From NCBI GenBank assembly GCA_033032175.1, contig CM065318.1, forward strand, positions 3,286,001 to 3,350,000: DNA of 64,000 nt. Reading direction: 5' to 3'. Both the position numbers and the translations under genes were made by a program. Within the stretch, counting starts at the first letter, position 1. Each line of letters begins with the position of its first letter. The DNA comes from Saturnia japonica. Its lineage: Eukaryota; Arthropoda; Insecta; Lepidoptera; Saturniidae. Below the pieces are notes generated by a model. The model was not told where the DNA came from, searched no databases, and saw only the letters and a list, made by a program, of their open reading frames with translations. This document shows, one piece after another, positions 13,305 through 23,830 of this stretch.

Positions 13305-13460
13305 AACAAACTTCAATGATTTTGAAGAGTTTTCTGGTGTATCTTCGAAGTTGAATGTCCAATGCCAATGAAATTAAAATGTGACCAACCTTGAGGTATT
13401 CCCTATACGACATAAAAAGAACCATCCAAATCGGTTCATAAATAAAGTAGTTAAGGATTA
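13305..13460 (-). repeat. Copy of the CAGGGAACTC repeat family
   Basis: The reverse complement gives CATTTTAATTTCATTGGCAT, GAACTTCGAAG-like and TTGAAGTTTGTTTTCTTTTT pieces. 5' part only. Confidence 0.7.
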
Positions 13461-13485
13461 ATATCCATTAAAAAAAACAAGAACT

Positions 13486-13740
13486 GCCTCGTTAGCCTAG
13501 TGGTCATAAGCGCGACTGCTATGAGCGAGGCCCTGGGATCGAATCCCAAGTCGGGCAAATGTTATCGGGTTTTTCCTATGAAATTCTCAGTAGCAGCTTG
13601 GAGTTTGGTATCATGCGCGATTAATGGAAAATAGGCTCGCCCCCTATTACACGAGACTTAAAAATATACTCGGCGAACTGTGGGTATACATTGGTACACC
13701 TCTGCCTAACCCTTCGGGGAATACAGGCGTGCTGGTATGT
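13486..13740 (+). mobile_element. tRNA-derived SINE copy (best preserved)
   Basis: Head GCCTCGTTAGCCTAGTGGTC (A-box TTAGCCTAGTGG), B-box-like GGATCGAATCCC, then the tRNA-unrelated body TCAGTAGCAGCTTGGAGTTT and the tail CCTAACCCTTCGGGGAATAC. Length about 255 bp. Confidence 0.88.
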
Positions 13741-13814
13741 ATAAAAAAATACATTCGAATTTAGTAACGTCCCGTATTTTGTTGAAGTTAGTTAAAAAAT
13801 ATATTATTTTGTTA

Positions 13815-13893
13815 ACTATACAATTAATAAAATTGAAGTGTCTGTTTGTAATGTCTAAATAACAGTTTTTTACTAAATGCATATGAAAGTATA
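13815..13893 (-). repeat. Dispersed repeat, left part flanking the DD41D element
   Basis: The reverse complement TTTCATATGCATTTAGTAAA ... AGACACTTCAATTTTATTAA matches 47866-47930. This shows that the DNA transposon inserted into a copy of this repeat. Confidence 0.85.
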
Positions 13894-14292
13894 CGGGTAT
13901 TAGTAGACCGCTCCCGAAAATGAAGACAGACGATAGTACTAATGACACCTTTGATGATGGGATGGAAAAAAAATTGATCCTGATAAAAAAAAATCATATT
14001 ATTTAAACTTTTTATTAGCATTATTTACGCTCCATCGTGTTAGTACAGCTAAATGAAACGATAATTTCATAAAAAATACTAAAAAAAAAACCAGCAATGA
14101 AACACAAAATCAAAAACGGCTGATGCTCGGATCAACGAACGCCCGGACGCAGCGTCAATCTTGCGCTGCACGCAACTAACAATCAAATAAATACTTATTT
14201 ACAACATTTGTCTAAATAACTAACTTATCTACTTTGCCACTGTGCTAGTCTTTACCTAGCCACTTTCTTACGTATTCACCGGTTGAATAAGC
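13894..14292 (+). repeat. Left terminal inverted repeat of the DD41D element
   Basis: Matches the reverse complement of 16099-16498 over its whole length with only scattered single-base differences. Similarity fades at about GGTTGAAT near 14281-14289. Such long arms are unusual for mariner elements, which usually have ends of about 30 bp. Confidence 0.88.
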
Positions 14293-14295
14293 TAA

Positions 14296-14320
14296 GTACC
14301 GGGTTCGATTCCCCGCTTAT
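14296..14320 (+). other. Perfect B-box-like motif just inside the left inverted repeat
   Basis: GGTTCGATTCC at 14302-14312 is a perfect match to the RNA polymerase III B-box. The right arm is different at this point. No full tRNA cloverleaf can be folded around it by eye. It may be a scrap of a tRNA-derived SINE caught at the arm boundary, or chance. Confidence 0.3.
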
Positions 14321-14483
14321 GAAAAAAATACTTGAATGAAATTTTAAAAAGGATAGATTCATGCTTTTTAATCCGTCGTGTAATTATGTTTATTACTCTG
14401 ATGTATTCAGTTATGTACGATCTACTCAGATCAGTTCAAAAATAAGTTATAAAAAAAATTTTGGTATGAAACAGCTTACCGAT

Positions 14484-15618
14484 CTAAATCCTCCGTGGCC
14501 TTATGAGATACGGCTCAAATTGTGCCCCATTCATTTCGAGGCAGATTTGAGCTCGGCGTTGCGTCTCCTTATGCAGTCGGGGCATCATCGTGGGGTCTTC
14601 GACACAGTCCGCACGTAGTTTGTCGAAAACATTCACGATCCTTTGGTGCATTTGGTTAGCACTATCACACTCACGATTAAAAACCCTTTCTTTCACATAC
14701 CCCCACAGAAAGAAGTCTAACGGGGTCAGATCGGGTGACCGAGGTGGCCAAGCGTGTGGTCCTAGTCTGCCGATCCAGCGATCATCAAACAGCTCGGTGA
14801 GGCGCTCACGGACGAACCTTGCCACATGTGGAAGTGCACCATCATGCTGAAACCATGTGCGGCGATATTCAGTCAATGATAGGTCGTCTAAAATGTCCAC
14901 TATTTGTTCATTTATAATGTTTAAATATCGCTGTCCGTCAAGTCGCTGTGGCAGAAATACTGGCCCTAGTATGCGATCCTTAAATAAACCTGCCCATACA
15001 TTAACCGAACATCGGGTTTGGTGCCCGGTTTGTAGAACTGCGTGTGGGTTCACCTCGGAATACACGTGTGTATTTCTTCGGTTCCACAACCCGTTTCTGG
15101 TAAATGTTGACTCGTCCGTCCAGATGACGTGTTCAATGAAATCAGGGACACGTTGTTGCTGGTATAATAACCAACGGCAGAAAACTCGCCGGCGCTCGTG
15201 ATCGCCGGGTACCAAAGCTTGCACTTTGTGCACTTTGTATGGCCGCATTCGGTTACGCTTTAACACCTTATGAACTGTCCAGTACGACACACTTGTTCCA
15301 TTCCGACACCTTAACAATTTAGCAATACTTCGTGTACCTAAGTTCGGATACCGGCGAACGACATCTAAAATGCGCTCCTCGGCCTGCACTGCCACTTGAC
15401 TTCCACCTCCTGTCGCTACTGGAGCAATGGGTCGATTTTCCAACACTCGCTGAAATGCTGCTGTTATCAGACGAGAGTCAGCCGGATGTCGAGCTGTCGG
15501 GAATTTCTCTCGGTAAATTCGTAATGCACGTGAAGCATTCCCGCGAGCTTCTCCAAGGTACATTATTCATTAACATGCTACCGTATTCACGAACACTATA
15601 AACGTATGCGTTAGGCAT
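14484..15618 (-). pseudogene. Mariner-like transposase, DD41D catalytic triad, probable N-terminal frameshift
   Basis: The main open frame (15563 down to 14484) has 359 codons. Numbered within it, residues about 70-115 contain a helix-turn-helix-like region (GTRSIAKLLR ... YWTVHKVLKRN). The catalytic residues are D150 in HVIWTDESTF, D241 in WFQHDGALPH and D283 in SPDLTPLDFFLWG. D241 and D283 are separated by 41 residues, against 34 in classical mariner, which is the spacing described for rosa-like mariners. A natural N-terminus starting at the ATG at 15616-15618 (MPNAYVYSVREYGSML) lies in a different frame and runs into the main frame near 15565. This suggests a small indel, so this copy may be inactive unless translation starts at 15563. 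Confidence 0.85.
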
Positions 15619-15620
15619 TA

Positions 15621-15806
15621 TTAAAACAAAACTCTCATAAAATCAACACAATCTTAAAAAGAAACAAAAAACGTAACAATAAAATAATGACAAGAACTTA
15701 GTTAGCAATACGATTTAAAACAAAACTCTCATAAAATCACAATCTTAAAAAGAAACAAAAAACGTAACAATAAAATAATGACAAGAACTTAGTTAGCAAT
15801 ACGATT
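15621..15806. repeat. Tandem duplication of ~93 bp upstream of the transposase
   Basis: Two head-to-tail copies, 15621-15715 and 15716-15806, are near-identical. The second lacks four bases (aaca). The duplication lies just upstream of the transposase start, in the likely promoter or 5' UTR of the element. Confidence 0.9.
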
Positions 15807-16098
15807 GAACGAATATCTGTCGCCCACGCACGCGCACTTGAAATGAAAGTCAAAGTGTAACTGTCTCAAGAACTAAAAATACTAAACTTAATAATCAACC
15901 CCGCCAAAAGAAATAAAGCGCCGCGGGCCGCCTCCTTGCAGTAGCCCCTCGTTAGCGTCGAAAGCGGCACTTTGATCTTTTCCGCAGATCGATAAACCGT
16001 TATACCTACATTCACGACTATTATTTCATAAGTTTAGTTATCCCTACTGACTAGTCTTCATATGGAATTTAGAAGTTATAATTCAACCCGTTACTTTT

Positions 16099-16498
16099 TT
16101 AATTCAACCGGAGAATTCGAATGAAAGTGGCCAGGTAGACACTAGCACAGTGGCAAAGTAGATAAGTTAGTTATTTAGACAAATGTTGTAAATAAGTATT
16201 TATTTGATTGTTAGTTGCGTGCAGCGCAATATTGACGCTGCGCCCGGGCGTTCGTTGATCCGAGCATCAGCTGTTTTTGATTTTGTGTTTCATTGCTGGT
16301 TTTTTTTTTTTGTATTTTTTATGAAATTATCGTTTCATTTAGCTGTACTAACACGATGGAGCATAAATAATGCTAATAAAAAGTTTAAATAATATGATTT
16401 TTTTTTATCAGGATCAATTTTTTTTCCATCCCATCATCAAAGGTGACATTAGTACTATCGTCTGTCTTCATTTTCGGGAGCGGTCTACTAATACCCTG
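16099..16498 (-). repeat. Right terminal inverted repeat of the DD41D element
   Basis: Mirror partner of the left arm. It has one extra A near the tip (CAGGG against CGGG on the left) and ends at the TA target duplication at 16499-16500. Confidence 0.88.
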
Positions 16499-16912
16499 TA
16501 TACTATACCTGTCTGTTTGTTTGTTCTGGGTAATCTCTGAAATAGTTGGACCGATTTTGACGGGACTTTCACTGACAGATAGCTGATAATATAAGGAGTA
16601 ACTTAGGCTACTTTTATTTTAGAAAAATAATTAGGGTTCCGCGCAAATAAAAAAATTCTGGTCATGATGAATCAATTCGGGTGCTTAAATGGCTTATGCT
16701 GAGTAAACCATAAGAGATATAGCAAATGAATGTACTACATAATTATAGGTATTAAAAAGACCTACAAAAAAGTGCGGGAGAGCATATATCTATCTTTTAA
16801 GGAACTCCCACAATAAGCACTTTTGTCTTTAAAATAGCCGGGAGCGGAAAAACAAGGTTCGCGCGAGCATTCTGTAGTACACGTGAGCGAAGCCGCGGGC
16901 ACAGCTAGTTCA
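16499..16912 (-). repeat. Dispersed repeat (actagctgtgcccgcggc), right part flanking the DD41D element
   Basis: The reverse complement reads AACTAGCTGTGCCCGCGGCT ... GGAGTTCCTTAAAAGATAGA ... AACAAACAAACAGACAGG, parallel to 47405-47830. Its continuation is on the other side of the DNA transposon at about 13815-13893. Confidence 0.85.
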
Positions 16913-17084
16913 AACTATAATTAACTTTTTATGGTTTTATGCTTCGTCATTCACAATTTTTTTTATTGGTTTTATTACTAAATCCAAACTTTTTAATAAA
17001 TAATGATTAATATAGTAAGTAATACATTGAAATATATTTTAGTGTCCCAAAACTACATTACACAGGACGTTTTTACCATACCAA

Positions 17085-17450
17085 GGCGTTTTTAGGGTTC
17101 CTTACCTCAAAAGGAAAAAAGAAGCCTTAAAATATCACTTCGTTGTCCATCTGTTTGTCTTTCTGTCAAGAGCCTTTTTCTCAGAAGTGCGTGAAGGTAT
17201 CAAGTTTAAATTCATATGAAATACTCAGGTCTGCAATTCTTTGTAGCTGTGAGAAAGTCAAATTCCTAAGTCAACGCAATCAAAAGATACGGCGGTTATG
17301 TTGTATATTTTAACACTCGCGAAGGGAAGAAAAACCTATAGGTTCCAGTTCACCTAGAATCATTAAATTTTTTATGAGACAATATCTTATAGCACATGTA
17401 AAGGAAAACATCCGAATACCGTTAATTTGTAACTACATCACAAAAAAAAA
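17085..17450 (+). repeat. Dispersed repeat (agggttccttacctcaaaagg)
   Basis: AGGGTTCCTTACCTCAAAAG, CACTTCGTTGTCCATCTG and CTGTCAAGAGCCTTTTTCTC follow the pattern of a repeat I recall as common in moth genomes. It has CAGGTCTGCAATTCTTTGTA and AACACTCGCGAAGGGAAG further in. Class unknown. Confidence 0.5.
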
Positions 17451-17689
17451 CTATTACAAACTTATTTACTGTTCGTAACTCGACCGCAGCATATATCGAT
17501 GAATGGGGAAAACAGTTTTTCAATGGCAAAGTTAAGTTTGTCCCTCAATATAAGCGTAGTTTATCTTTTCGCTAGAATTCATTGGTGGTTTCTTCAGTAA
17601 TGTTATCTATTATTTTGGTGAATGTGGCTGTACAAATAGAGAATGCTCGGTGCGCGAGTTTTTTTTAAATATTAACACGGCAGGGAAGC

Positions 17690-17760
17690 GGTCGAATCCA
17701 AGCCCGGTGAAGCTATCAAAGCCTCTAATGGCTAACAGTATAATCGGTCCAAGATTAAAT
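17690..17760 (+). mobile_element. Fragment of the poly(A) retroposon family
   Basis: CCAAGCCCGGTGAAGCTATC ... AATGGCTAACAGTATAATCGG is recognisable as the 3' portion of the family. The copy is short and diverged. Confidence 0.55.
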
Positions 17761-18064
17761 ATTTTTTCGTTTGTGTTCAAATGTTTATTTTCTTTTTTTT
17801 AATTACACTAATTTAGAGTTTTCTATTCAAATATGTATGTTCTTAATAGTCGTTATTGTCTCGAACCCAAGTTACGCAGAATGATTCTTCCAGGACTCTA
17901 GCTTCTAAGAAACGATATTTTCTGCAAAACATATAAGAACAGACAAATTTCGTTCGTATCTTTCGAGATCCGAGTGTTTATTTTTATTCTTTGTTAGGTA
18001 CTACTAAACTTTAGTAATAATTACAATAGTTTTGAAGTACGGACTTTTAACATTAATTTATTTA

Positions 18065-18450
18065 CTAGCTGTGCCTGTGACTTCGTCCGCGAGGTATATT
18101 TCGTGCATGAAAAACGGCAACTAAATAAAAACCTCCCCTCACCTCAATCTCACCTTACGGTATTTAACCGGTATAACTTTTGAGAATACCCAACTAGAAT
18201 CATTGATGTTAACCGATATTTTCTAAAACACTTAAAGACATACAAAAATATAAAGTTTTGCAACCCTTTACGAAAAGCTAAATTACAGACAAAAATTTCG
18301 AAAACTATCGAAACATGTTCTTTCCATTATTCTAAACCACCTCGTAGTATTTTTTCTCAGATATCTTCAATGAAATGATTACGACTATTTAATTTTTTAA
18401 GTGGAAGTGAGAGGTATATCAGCGAAATCTCTCTATATCTTGCTAAAAGA
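18065..18450 (+). repeat. Dispersed repeat copy (actagctgtgcctgtgact)
   Basis: TACTAGCTGTGCCTGTGACT and TCGTCCGCG at the head, then AT-rich diverged sequence. The 3' end is not sharply defined. Confidence 0.6.
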
Positions 18451-19125
18451 CCTCGGCCTGTTGTAACGAAGTAATCTTACAAGGGAATAAACATCAAAAT
18501 ATTTTGTTCTTTGCATTATAATTAAAAAAAAAAAGAAATTAAAAACATTAAAAATAATCAATTATAGTACTAATTTACAACATTTGTTATCTATATCGCT
18601 CTAACAACACCTTTTGATATTCTGTGACATCGAAATGTCAGAAATGTCAAACATTGAAAATCGGAAGCGAATCCAATGACAAAAACATAGTTTATAGACC
18701 TAAAGAAGTACTTGTAGCAGTTTTTTTTTCGGTCAGTTTGAACCGTTGAAAAAGTGACAGTCATCGTTCGCCTCTTTTTCAACGAGATCTCGCTGAGTCA
18801 ACATCTCTTTAAAAATAACAGTAAAATTGTATCATCTCTCAGCAATAACTAATTGTTTTAACACCCTTATAAGGTCAGTACTTCAGTCATTACTATATTA
18901 TGTAGAAATTGTAAAATAATTGTGATTAAAATAGGATGCTATATTTGGCAGTGGATATAAAATTACCTAAGCAATTTAATTGAATTACAAAAGTGAATAA
19001 TTCGATTCCATGGAGAATCAATCCGTAGGTATATACTAGTTATGCTCCATGGTTTCAAAGTTAATTAATAAGATTAAATTATGGTTATGGTTCAATTTAA
19101 TCGCCCGTGCCACCATCCTGCCTTG
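18451..19125. other. AT-rich DNA without recognised features
   Basis: Only short chance frames seen. Confidence 0.4.
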
Positions 19126-19328
19126 TAACCTGTCGTTTTTTTTTAACTGATCCTACTGTTGGCCATGTGCTGTATGTTGGCCCCTATACAAAAACAGAGC
19201 CCCTGATGACCTTTACAGTTTTACCGTGGCTTGGGGGCGAGCGCTTAAGGCACTCAGCCGCGAAAGCGCGGGCAACACCTCGGCGACCTCGGCATGGGCT
19301 GTTGCGATCAAACTGAATAACCTGTCGT
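19126..19328 (-). mobile_element. Poly(A) retroposon copy with 11-bp target-site duplication
   Basis: Direct repeats taacctgtcgt (19126-19136 and 19318-19328) flank a copy of the same family in reverse orientation: a T-run, CCTACTGTTGGCC, GAGCCCCTGATGACC, then GGGGGCGAGCGCTTAAGGCA. Confidence 0.9.
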
Positions 19329-19816
19329 GGTTCACACTTCTTTACTTTGCGTGACGCTCGTTGTTAATGCTTCGCTCTTAGGGTTAAAGCGTGAAGGTAT
19401 ACCTATAGTCTCTAACCTTTCTCAATGAATAGGCAATAAAATTCAATTTTTTTTCATTTGACTCGTAGTTTTTTAGATTAGCTCGTTCAAAAGCAATCTC
19501 TAATACTTTATAATTTTAGGTATGATATAACTAAATTATAATGATCCAGGATTTTTGTGTAACTTATTTACATTATATTACTAATTTTATTGTACTTTGG
19601 TGTAACTCAAATACGACTAAACCAATTAAAATATAGTTTTCACATGAATGTAAGACTAAACCTTAAGAAGGATCCAGACTACATATCACTACGCTTTCTT
19701 ATAAGTACTAAGCAGCACCTACTGATAAAATTACAATAAAAAAATAATAAAAGACATACCACTTTTCACCTAGATACGACACTAGTTTGTTATAAGCATA
19801 TTTATTTGTTTCTTTT

Positions 19817-20063
19817 GATGGGAAACATCTATAGGCGAGAGTAAACCTGATTGTTGGCGTAGCGACTCAGGCCGTGGCGATGTGTCGCCGCGATATATGA
19901 TGGAATATATGTACTATGAATTATGAAATGATGAATAATAAACAGTCATTATTTTATGGAACTTTGTAATGCTTTATCTTTTAATTATGCCGTAACAGAT
20001 TCTTATCGTAATCTGTTATTTTATGCATAAAACTTCTACAATATAATTTCGATGTTCCACATG
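19817..20063 (+). mobile_element. Second copy of the GATGTGAAACATC-ended element, without minisatellite
   Basis: Starts GATGGGAAACATCTATAGGC, includes GTGGCGATGTGTCGCCGCG and ATATATGATGGAATATATG, and ends GATGTTCCACATGTGTCAGG. It shares the head of the 33901-34242 element in opposite orientation. Its middle holds a hairpin AACAGATT...AATCTGTT (about 19995-20018). Confidence 0.7.
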
Positions 20064-20139
20064 TGTCAGGCGTCCCGTGACGGATATTTTTTTAATAAGT
20101 TTAGCGTTTGTCTACTATCTCACTTATAGATGTTTGGCG

Positions 20140-20290
20140 ATAGGTTTTCAACTTGAGAGTGTTATGTGGTAAGCTAAGCAATACCCTACCACCATGATAT
20201 GGTTTCAAGACAATATTTTCCTTCATCAGCAACTCAGCCTTAATGCAGCTAGTCTGTACACGCTACCACATTGCCACTTCATCATTGCTT
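20140..20290 (-). repeat. Fragment of the second SINE family
   Basis: The reverse complement shows ATCATGGTGGTAGGGTATTG and related body pieces with CAACTTGAG near 20150. Head and tail not resolved. Confidence 0.45.
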
Positions 20291-21235
20291 CAGGTCAAAA
20301 ACACCAGCTAGTAAATAATAAAAATGAACATTCATTGATATAGGATTTTATATTATTTTATCATTTCGAATATTTTCATTTAAATTTTGAAAATGATTAC
20401 TCAAATAATTTTTGCTAATTTAACTCTTATAATAAGAGATTTGTGTGTTATAACCAGTAGCTAAGTTAAAAAATGGAAGATTTATGACACCGAAGCTCGA
20501 GAGGAAAAAGAATTTGCATTTATCAGGATAGCAGAGGAATCTTTAAAACCGCCTTAAACTTTATAATTTATGTTTAAAATCTAACTATACGGTGTTTTTT
20601 ATTCCCGCGGAGTAAATTGACAATCACTAATGTCATGTCAAACATTTAAAAATATTGTTGCCACATTTATTTTGGTAGTGTTTTGCTTCCGTATATTTCA
20701 CGGTACAATTAATTGAATCGTAAGATTTTAAATACTGAATTGAAGGTTTTTATTTATTAATTGAAATATTTTGGGATATTCAATATTCGCGATCATTGAT
20801 ATAATTACATAATTCAAGAAACTATAAAAAGTAAATATGGCGAACAACTGCAAAAAAAACTAAAAAAGAACGCTTTGGTTGGCTCACGAGTGATGCGAGT
20901 TTGTCTCCCTTATTCGATCTTCACATTTAAAGGGTTCACTGTTTTTGAAAATAAAACTTACCAACAGGTATAATAATATCTCATACGGTTTCATAATTAG
21001 TACCGATTAGTGACATCTCTATTTTAAAAACACAATAAACTAGCAACACATGAAATGTCATTTTACTATGTGGGAATAAAAAACGCCATAAAGGCTTTCA
21101 GTTTTTTTTTCATGTAATTTAAGTACAATCTACAGCAGTTTGCCGTTGTGCACGCATCACGCAAAAATTACTGTATAGGTTTTGATAATTTTTTACCTGA
21201 TGACCCTGATGTGAAAGCCAAGAACCCAGCCAAAC
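20291..21235. other. AT-rich DNA without recognised features
   Basis: Nothing recognised before the Tc1-like element. Confidence 0.4.
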
Positions 21236-21237
21236 TA

Positions 21238-22102
21238 CACACATCAAAAAAGTCTAAGCAACATGCGTGATATTACAAATTTTTCCATTTATATTAATTA
21301 ATTTCTAAATATTTACTCAAACAAAGTGCGTAGGTAAGTAAACTTTTTTCTTATTGATGACATACTGGCTGGTTGTAAAAAAAAAATTGATTATGTTTTG
21401 TTTTTTCATAAAATTCAAATGACTGCGAATTTGTTTGAATTTAATTGCGTTTTAATTGCTACGTTTAGTCTTGATTTTATAATTTTACCAACCATTTAAA
21501 TAAAGATAGCGACAAAATTGAATTGTTAGATATTCTTTACGTCATGAAGCGACGTCATTTGATGGCAGTTGAAATGCAAAGAGCTGTAGGGATGTTACAA
21601 GCGGCCTGGCCTGCACAATCGCCAGATCTCAACCCCATCGAGCACGCATGGGACATGCTCCAGAGACGTGTTTTGAAGGACTTGGACGGAGCGACAACAA
21701 CCCAACGGCTGAAGGATTTGCTACAATTCCATTGGGAGCGAATACCGCAAGATAACATAAACAGTCTCATTAATTCAATGAATAATCGTTGCCGACAAGT
21801 TCTGAATAGCAGAGGAGCCCATACTTTGTATTAAATTGTTCTATTCTTTCACAATAAATACATTTTCTTTAGAAATTTCATTTTGTAAGTAAAAGTTTAC
21901 TTTCTTATGTATCTTAGTTTCTACAGTATATTCTAATATTGTTCATTTCTGTTATTAAAAGAACTTATAAAGACAACAGCTGTTATTTTTACATCATAGA
22001 ACCCTAAAGATATTATTTTAAAAATAAAATATAACGTTATAATGTGAAGAACCATCCTAAAATTTAAATTAGTACATGTTGCTTAGACTTTTTTTATGAG
22101 TG
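21238..22102 (+). mobile_element. Internally deleted Tc1-like transposon
   Basis: Terminal inverted repeats of about 28 bp end in AAAAAAGTCTAAGCAACATG on the left, with the reverse complement at the right end (22075-22102). TA lies on both outer sides (21236-21237 and 22103-22104). The total length of 865 bp is about half of a full Tc1 element. Only the last third of the transposase remains. Confidence 0.85.
21523..21834 (+). pseudogene. C-terminal fragment of Tc1-like transposase
   Basis: The open frame of 103 residues contains WPAQSPDLNPIEHAWDMLQRRV, here split as WPAQSPDLNPIEHAWD and MLQRRV. This is the block around the third catalytic residue (the E of NPIEH) of Tc1-type DDE transposases. 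The DNA-binding domain and the first two catalytic aspartates are missing, so it cannot catalyse transposition. The first residues before the conserved block are likely unrelated sequence at the deletion junction. Confidence 0.9.
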
Positions 22103-22318
22103 TATTAGAGATGTCGAAATGCTGTCTTAGTAAAACTTATTTAATATATTTATTAGTAAACCTGCCGGCTCATAAAGATCGAAGTTCTAACCTACAAAAA
22201 GAAGTAAAAGTAATCACGCTTACATCAATGCAATAACGGGTTTGTTTGATTAATAAAGCCTTACGTGGTAACTGATCATTAATTATCTCTTATAAGCGTG
22301 AAACTGAGTTATTGATAA

Positions 22319-22498
22319 TCATTTGCTCGTCAGCGTCGCTGGTATCATCATATCCACCACCATCATCTTTATCATCAACCTCAACTTCGTCATTGTTATC
22401 ATTAACGTTGCCGTCATCATCGTCCTCGTCATTATCATTGTCAGCGTCATCGTCCTCATTGTCATTGTCGTCAGCATTATCATCAGCCTCGTCATTAA
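22319..22498. repeat. ATC/GTC-rich low-complexity tract
   Basis: Degenerate trinucleotide runs (TCATCA, TCGTCATTATCATTG) produce Ser-, Ile/Val- and Asp-rich frames on both strands. These are repeat artefacts. The tract ends about 150 bp before an exchanger exon. Confidence 0.9.
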
Positions 22499-22654
22499 AA
22501 GTTTGCATATTGTTACGGGAAACTATCAATCACGTAATGATCCACCCTAGAATATTACATCTTAAAATCAGATCTTTTTGTGATAGAACCTATAGTTTAT
22601 ATAAATGAATCATCATAATTATTGATGTAGAATTAACGTGTATATGGTCCACAG

Positions 22655-22814
22655 CACGGCAACGCAACTACGTCAAGCGAGACCTCAGTTGGCACGAACA
22701 CGGCGACCGCCACGGCAGCGACAGCGGGACCCAGCAAGGCGCCGCCTCCAGCAGCAAAGTTCAGACATGGTCTGCTGCAGCTCATGATACATACCATCGA
22801 TCCGATGCATGACG
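22655..22814 (+). CDS. Nckx30C: Nckx30C-like K+-dependent Na+/Ca2+ exchanger, cytoplasmic-loop exon (internal exon; first seen in window)
   Basis: Open in phase 0 from an acceptor (ccacag) to a donor (GACG|gtgagt) that splits a glycine codon after its first base. It encodes 53 residues: a low-complexity Ala/Thr/Pro stretch, then KFRHGLLQLMIHTIDP and MHD. From memory of the family, this is the conserved cytoplasmic-loop segment of NCKX1/2-type exchangers and fly Nckx30C. The protein exports Ca2+ with K+ in exchange for Na+ across the plasma membrane. Joining to the next exon restores H-D-G-K-V-D-E. The start is less certain than the end, because an in-frame TAA at 22634-22636 only limits how far upstream the exon can reach. 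Exons for the first membrane half are not visible upstream, so the gene is partial here. Confidence 0.88.
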
Positions 22815-23527
22815 GTGAGTTAGGTACGCACAGCGCTTCGCTCACATAAATCACTTCCACGATAATACATCCAAACTACACTGTGTTTTTGTATTAATAT
22901 ACCTATCATGGATTTTACAAAAAGGATATAATACGAGTTTCACTTCTGCACGAGAAAGGTTACACATACAATATTCAAAATTTCAATTCCATGCTACATA
23001 TGTCATAACAATTTTCTAATTCATTGGATACAGTACATACATGCTTGGATAGTTCATGTTGTGGATAATATTGTTGTATAGACAACATCCTGCCAAAGCC
23101 CTTGGCATCCATCCAGATCACCGACCTGGCACGCCCAAGGCAATAAATCACTTTCAAGCAATGGCTTTGCCACTTATGCCAAAACTGTTTTTTATTTTAG
23201 TTTCAATAGTAAATTATGGATGTTATCTGAAAAACTACCTGTAACTGATTCAATTATATAGTAACATGAAAACATTTAATAAGACATAACTCAACTATGA
23301 CACGAGCGAAGCCGCAGGAAAGCATCTAGTATATTATAGGTATTGTACATTTGTTTTTTTTAGAATCCGTATAATAAACACGAGTGACGACACATTTGTC
23401 AGTCGTCTGATTGGTTTGGTCACGATATACTGTAATGTAATTTTAAATTAAGAATACAACAATAAACGCACTTATCTATTACATATAAATTTATTATTTC
23501 TGAATTTATGTATCCATTTTATTATTT

Positions 23528-23830
23528 ACTAGCTGTGCCCGCGGCTCCGCACGCGTTATCTAAATAATTATTGTTTATGAAGATATCGTAATTTTTTTTA
23601 TATATGAGCCAAGTAAAAAATAATAATGATCAAAATCTATCCCGGGCTTTTAGCGTGATGCACGCACACCAGTAAACCTCTATCATTTTATTTACCAAAG
23701 AAGATAGATTTCTGCGTTTCTATTAACACAAACTAAAACAAAGAACAAGTAAACAATAACTGACAACAGAGAAGAACGAAGAATCATCGTGGAAGTCGTC
23801 CTCGGGTATTAGTAATTTAAAGTACTAAAT
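23528..23830 (+). repeat. Dispersed repeat copy in an exchanger intron
   Basis: Head ACTAGCTGTGCCCGCGGCTC. Diverged body with an AT-rich end. A reverse-oriented head fragment lies just upstream at about 23300-23335 (CGAGCGAAGCCGCAGG...TCTAGTA). Confidence 0.6.

Larger units (their letters stand above)
13894..16498 (-). mobile_element. Mariner-type DNA transposon with DD41D spacing and ~400-bp terminal inverted repeats
   Basis: An inverted repeat of about 395-400 bp bounds the element. The outer ends read CGGGTATTAGTAGACCG on the left and, reverse-complemented, CAGGGTATTAGTAGACCG on the right, with TA on both outer sides (13892-13893 and 16499-16500) as the target duplication of Tc1/mariner elements. 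Inside is one transposase gene on the minus strand. Both flanks belong to one older dispersed repeat, and its other copy at 47405-47930 is continuous at the corresponding point. The arms look about 97% identical by eye, so the insertion is fairly young. Confidence 0.9.

Noticed and set aside
14230..14320. Possible tRNA gene around a perfect B-box
   Set aside because: No matching acceptor stem or anticodon arm can be found. The T-stem is imperfect.
14590..15601. Several plus-strand ORFs across the mariner-type transposase
   Set aside because: They are antisense shadows of the minus-strand transposase frame.
22290..22529. Asp/Asn-rich minus-strand ORF and Ser-rich plus-strand ORFs
   Set aside because: They are translations of an ATC/GTC low-complexity tract, open on both strands, with no family match or splice context.
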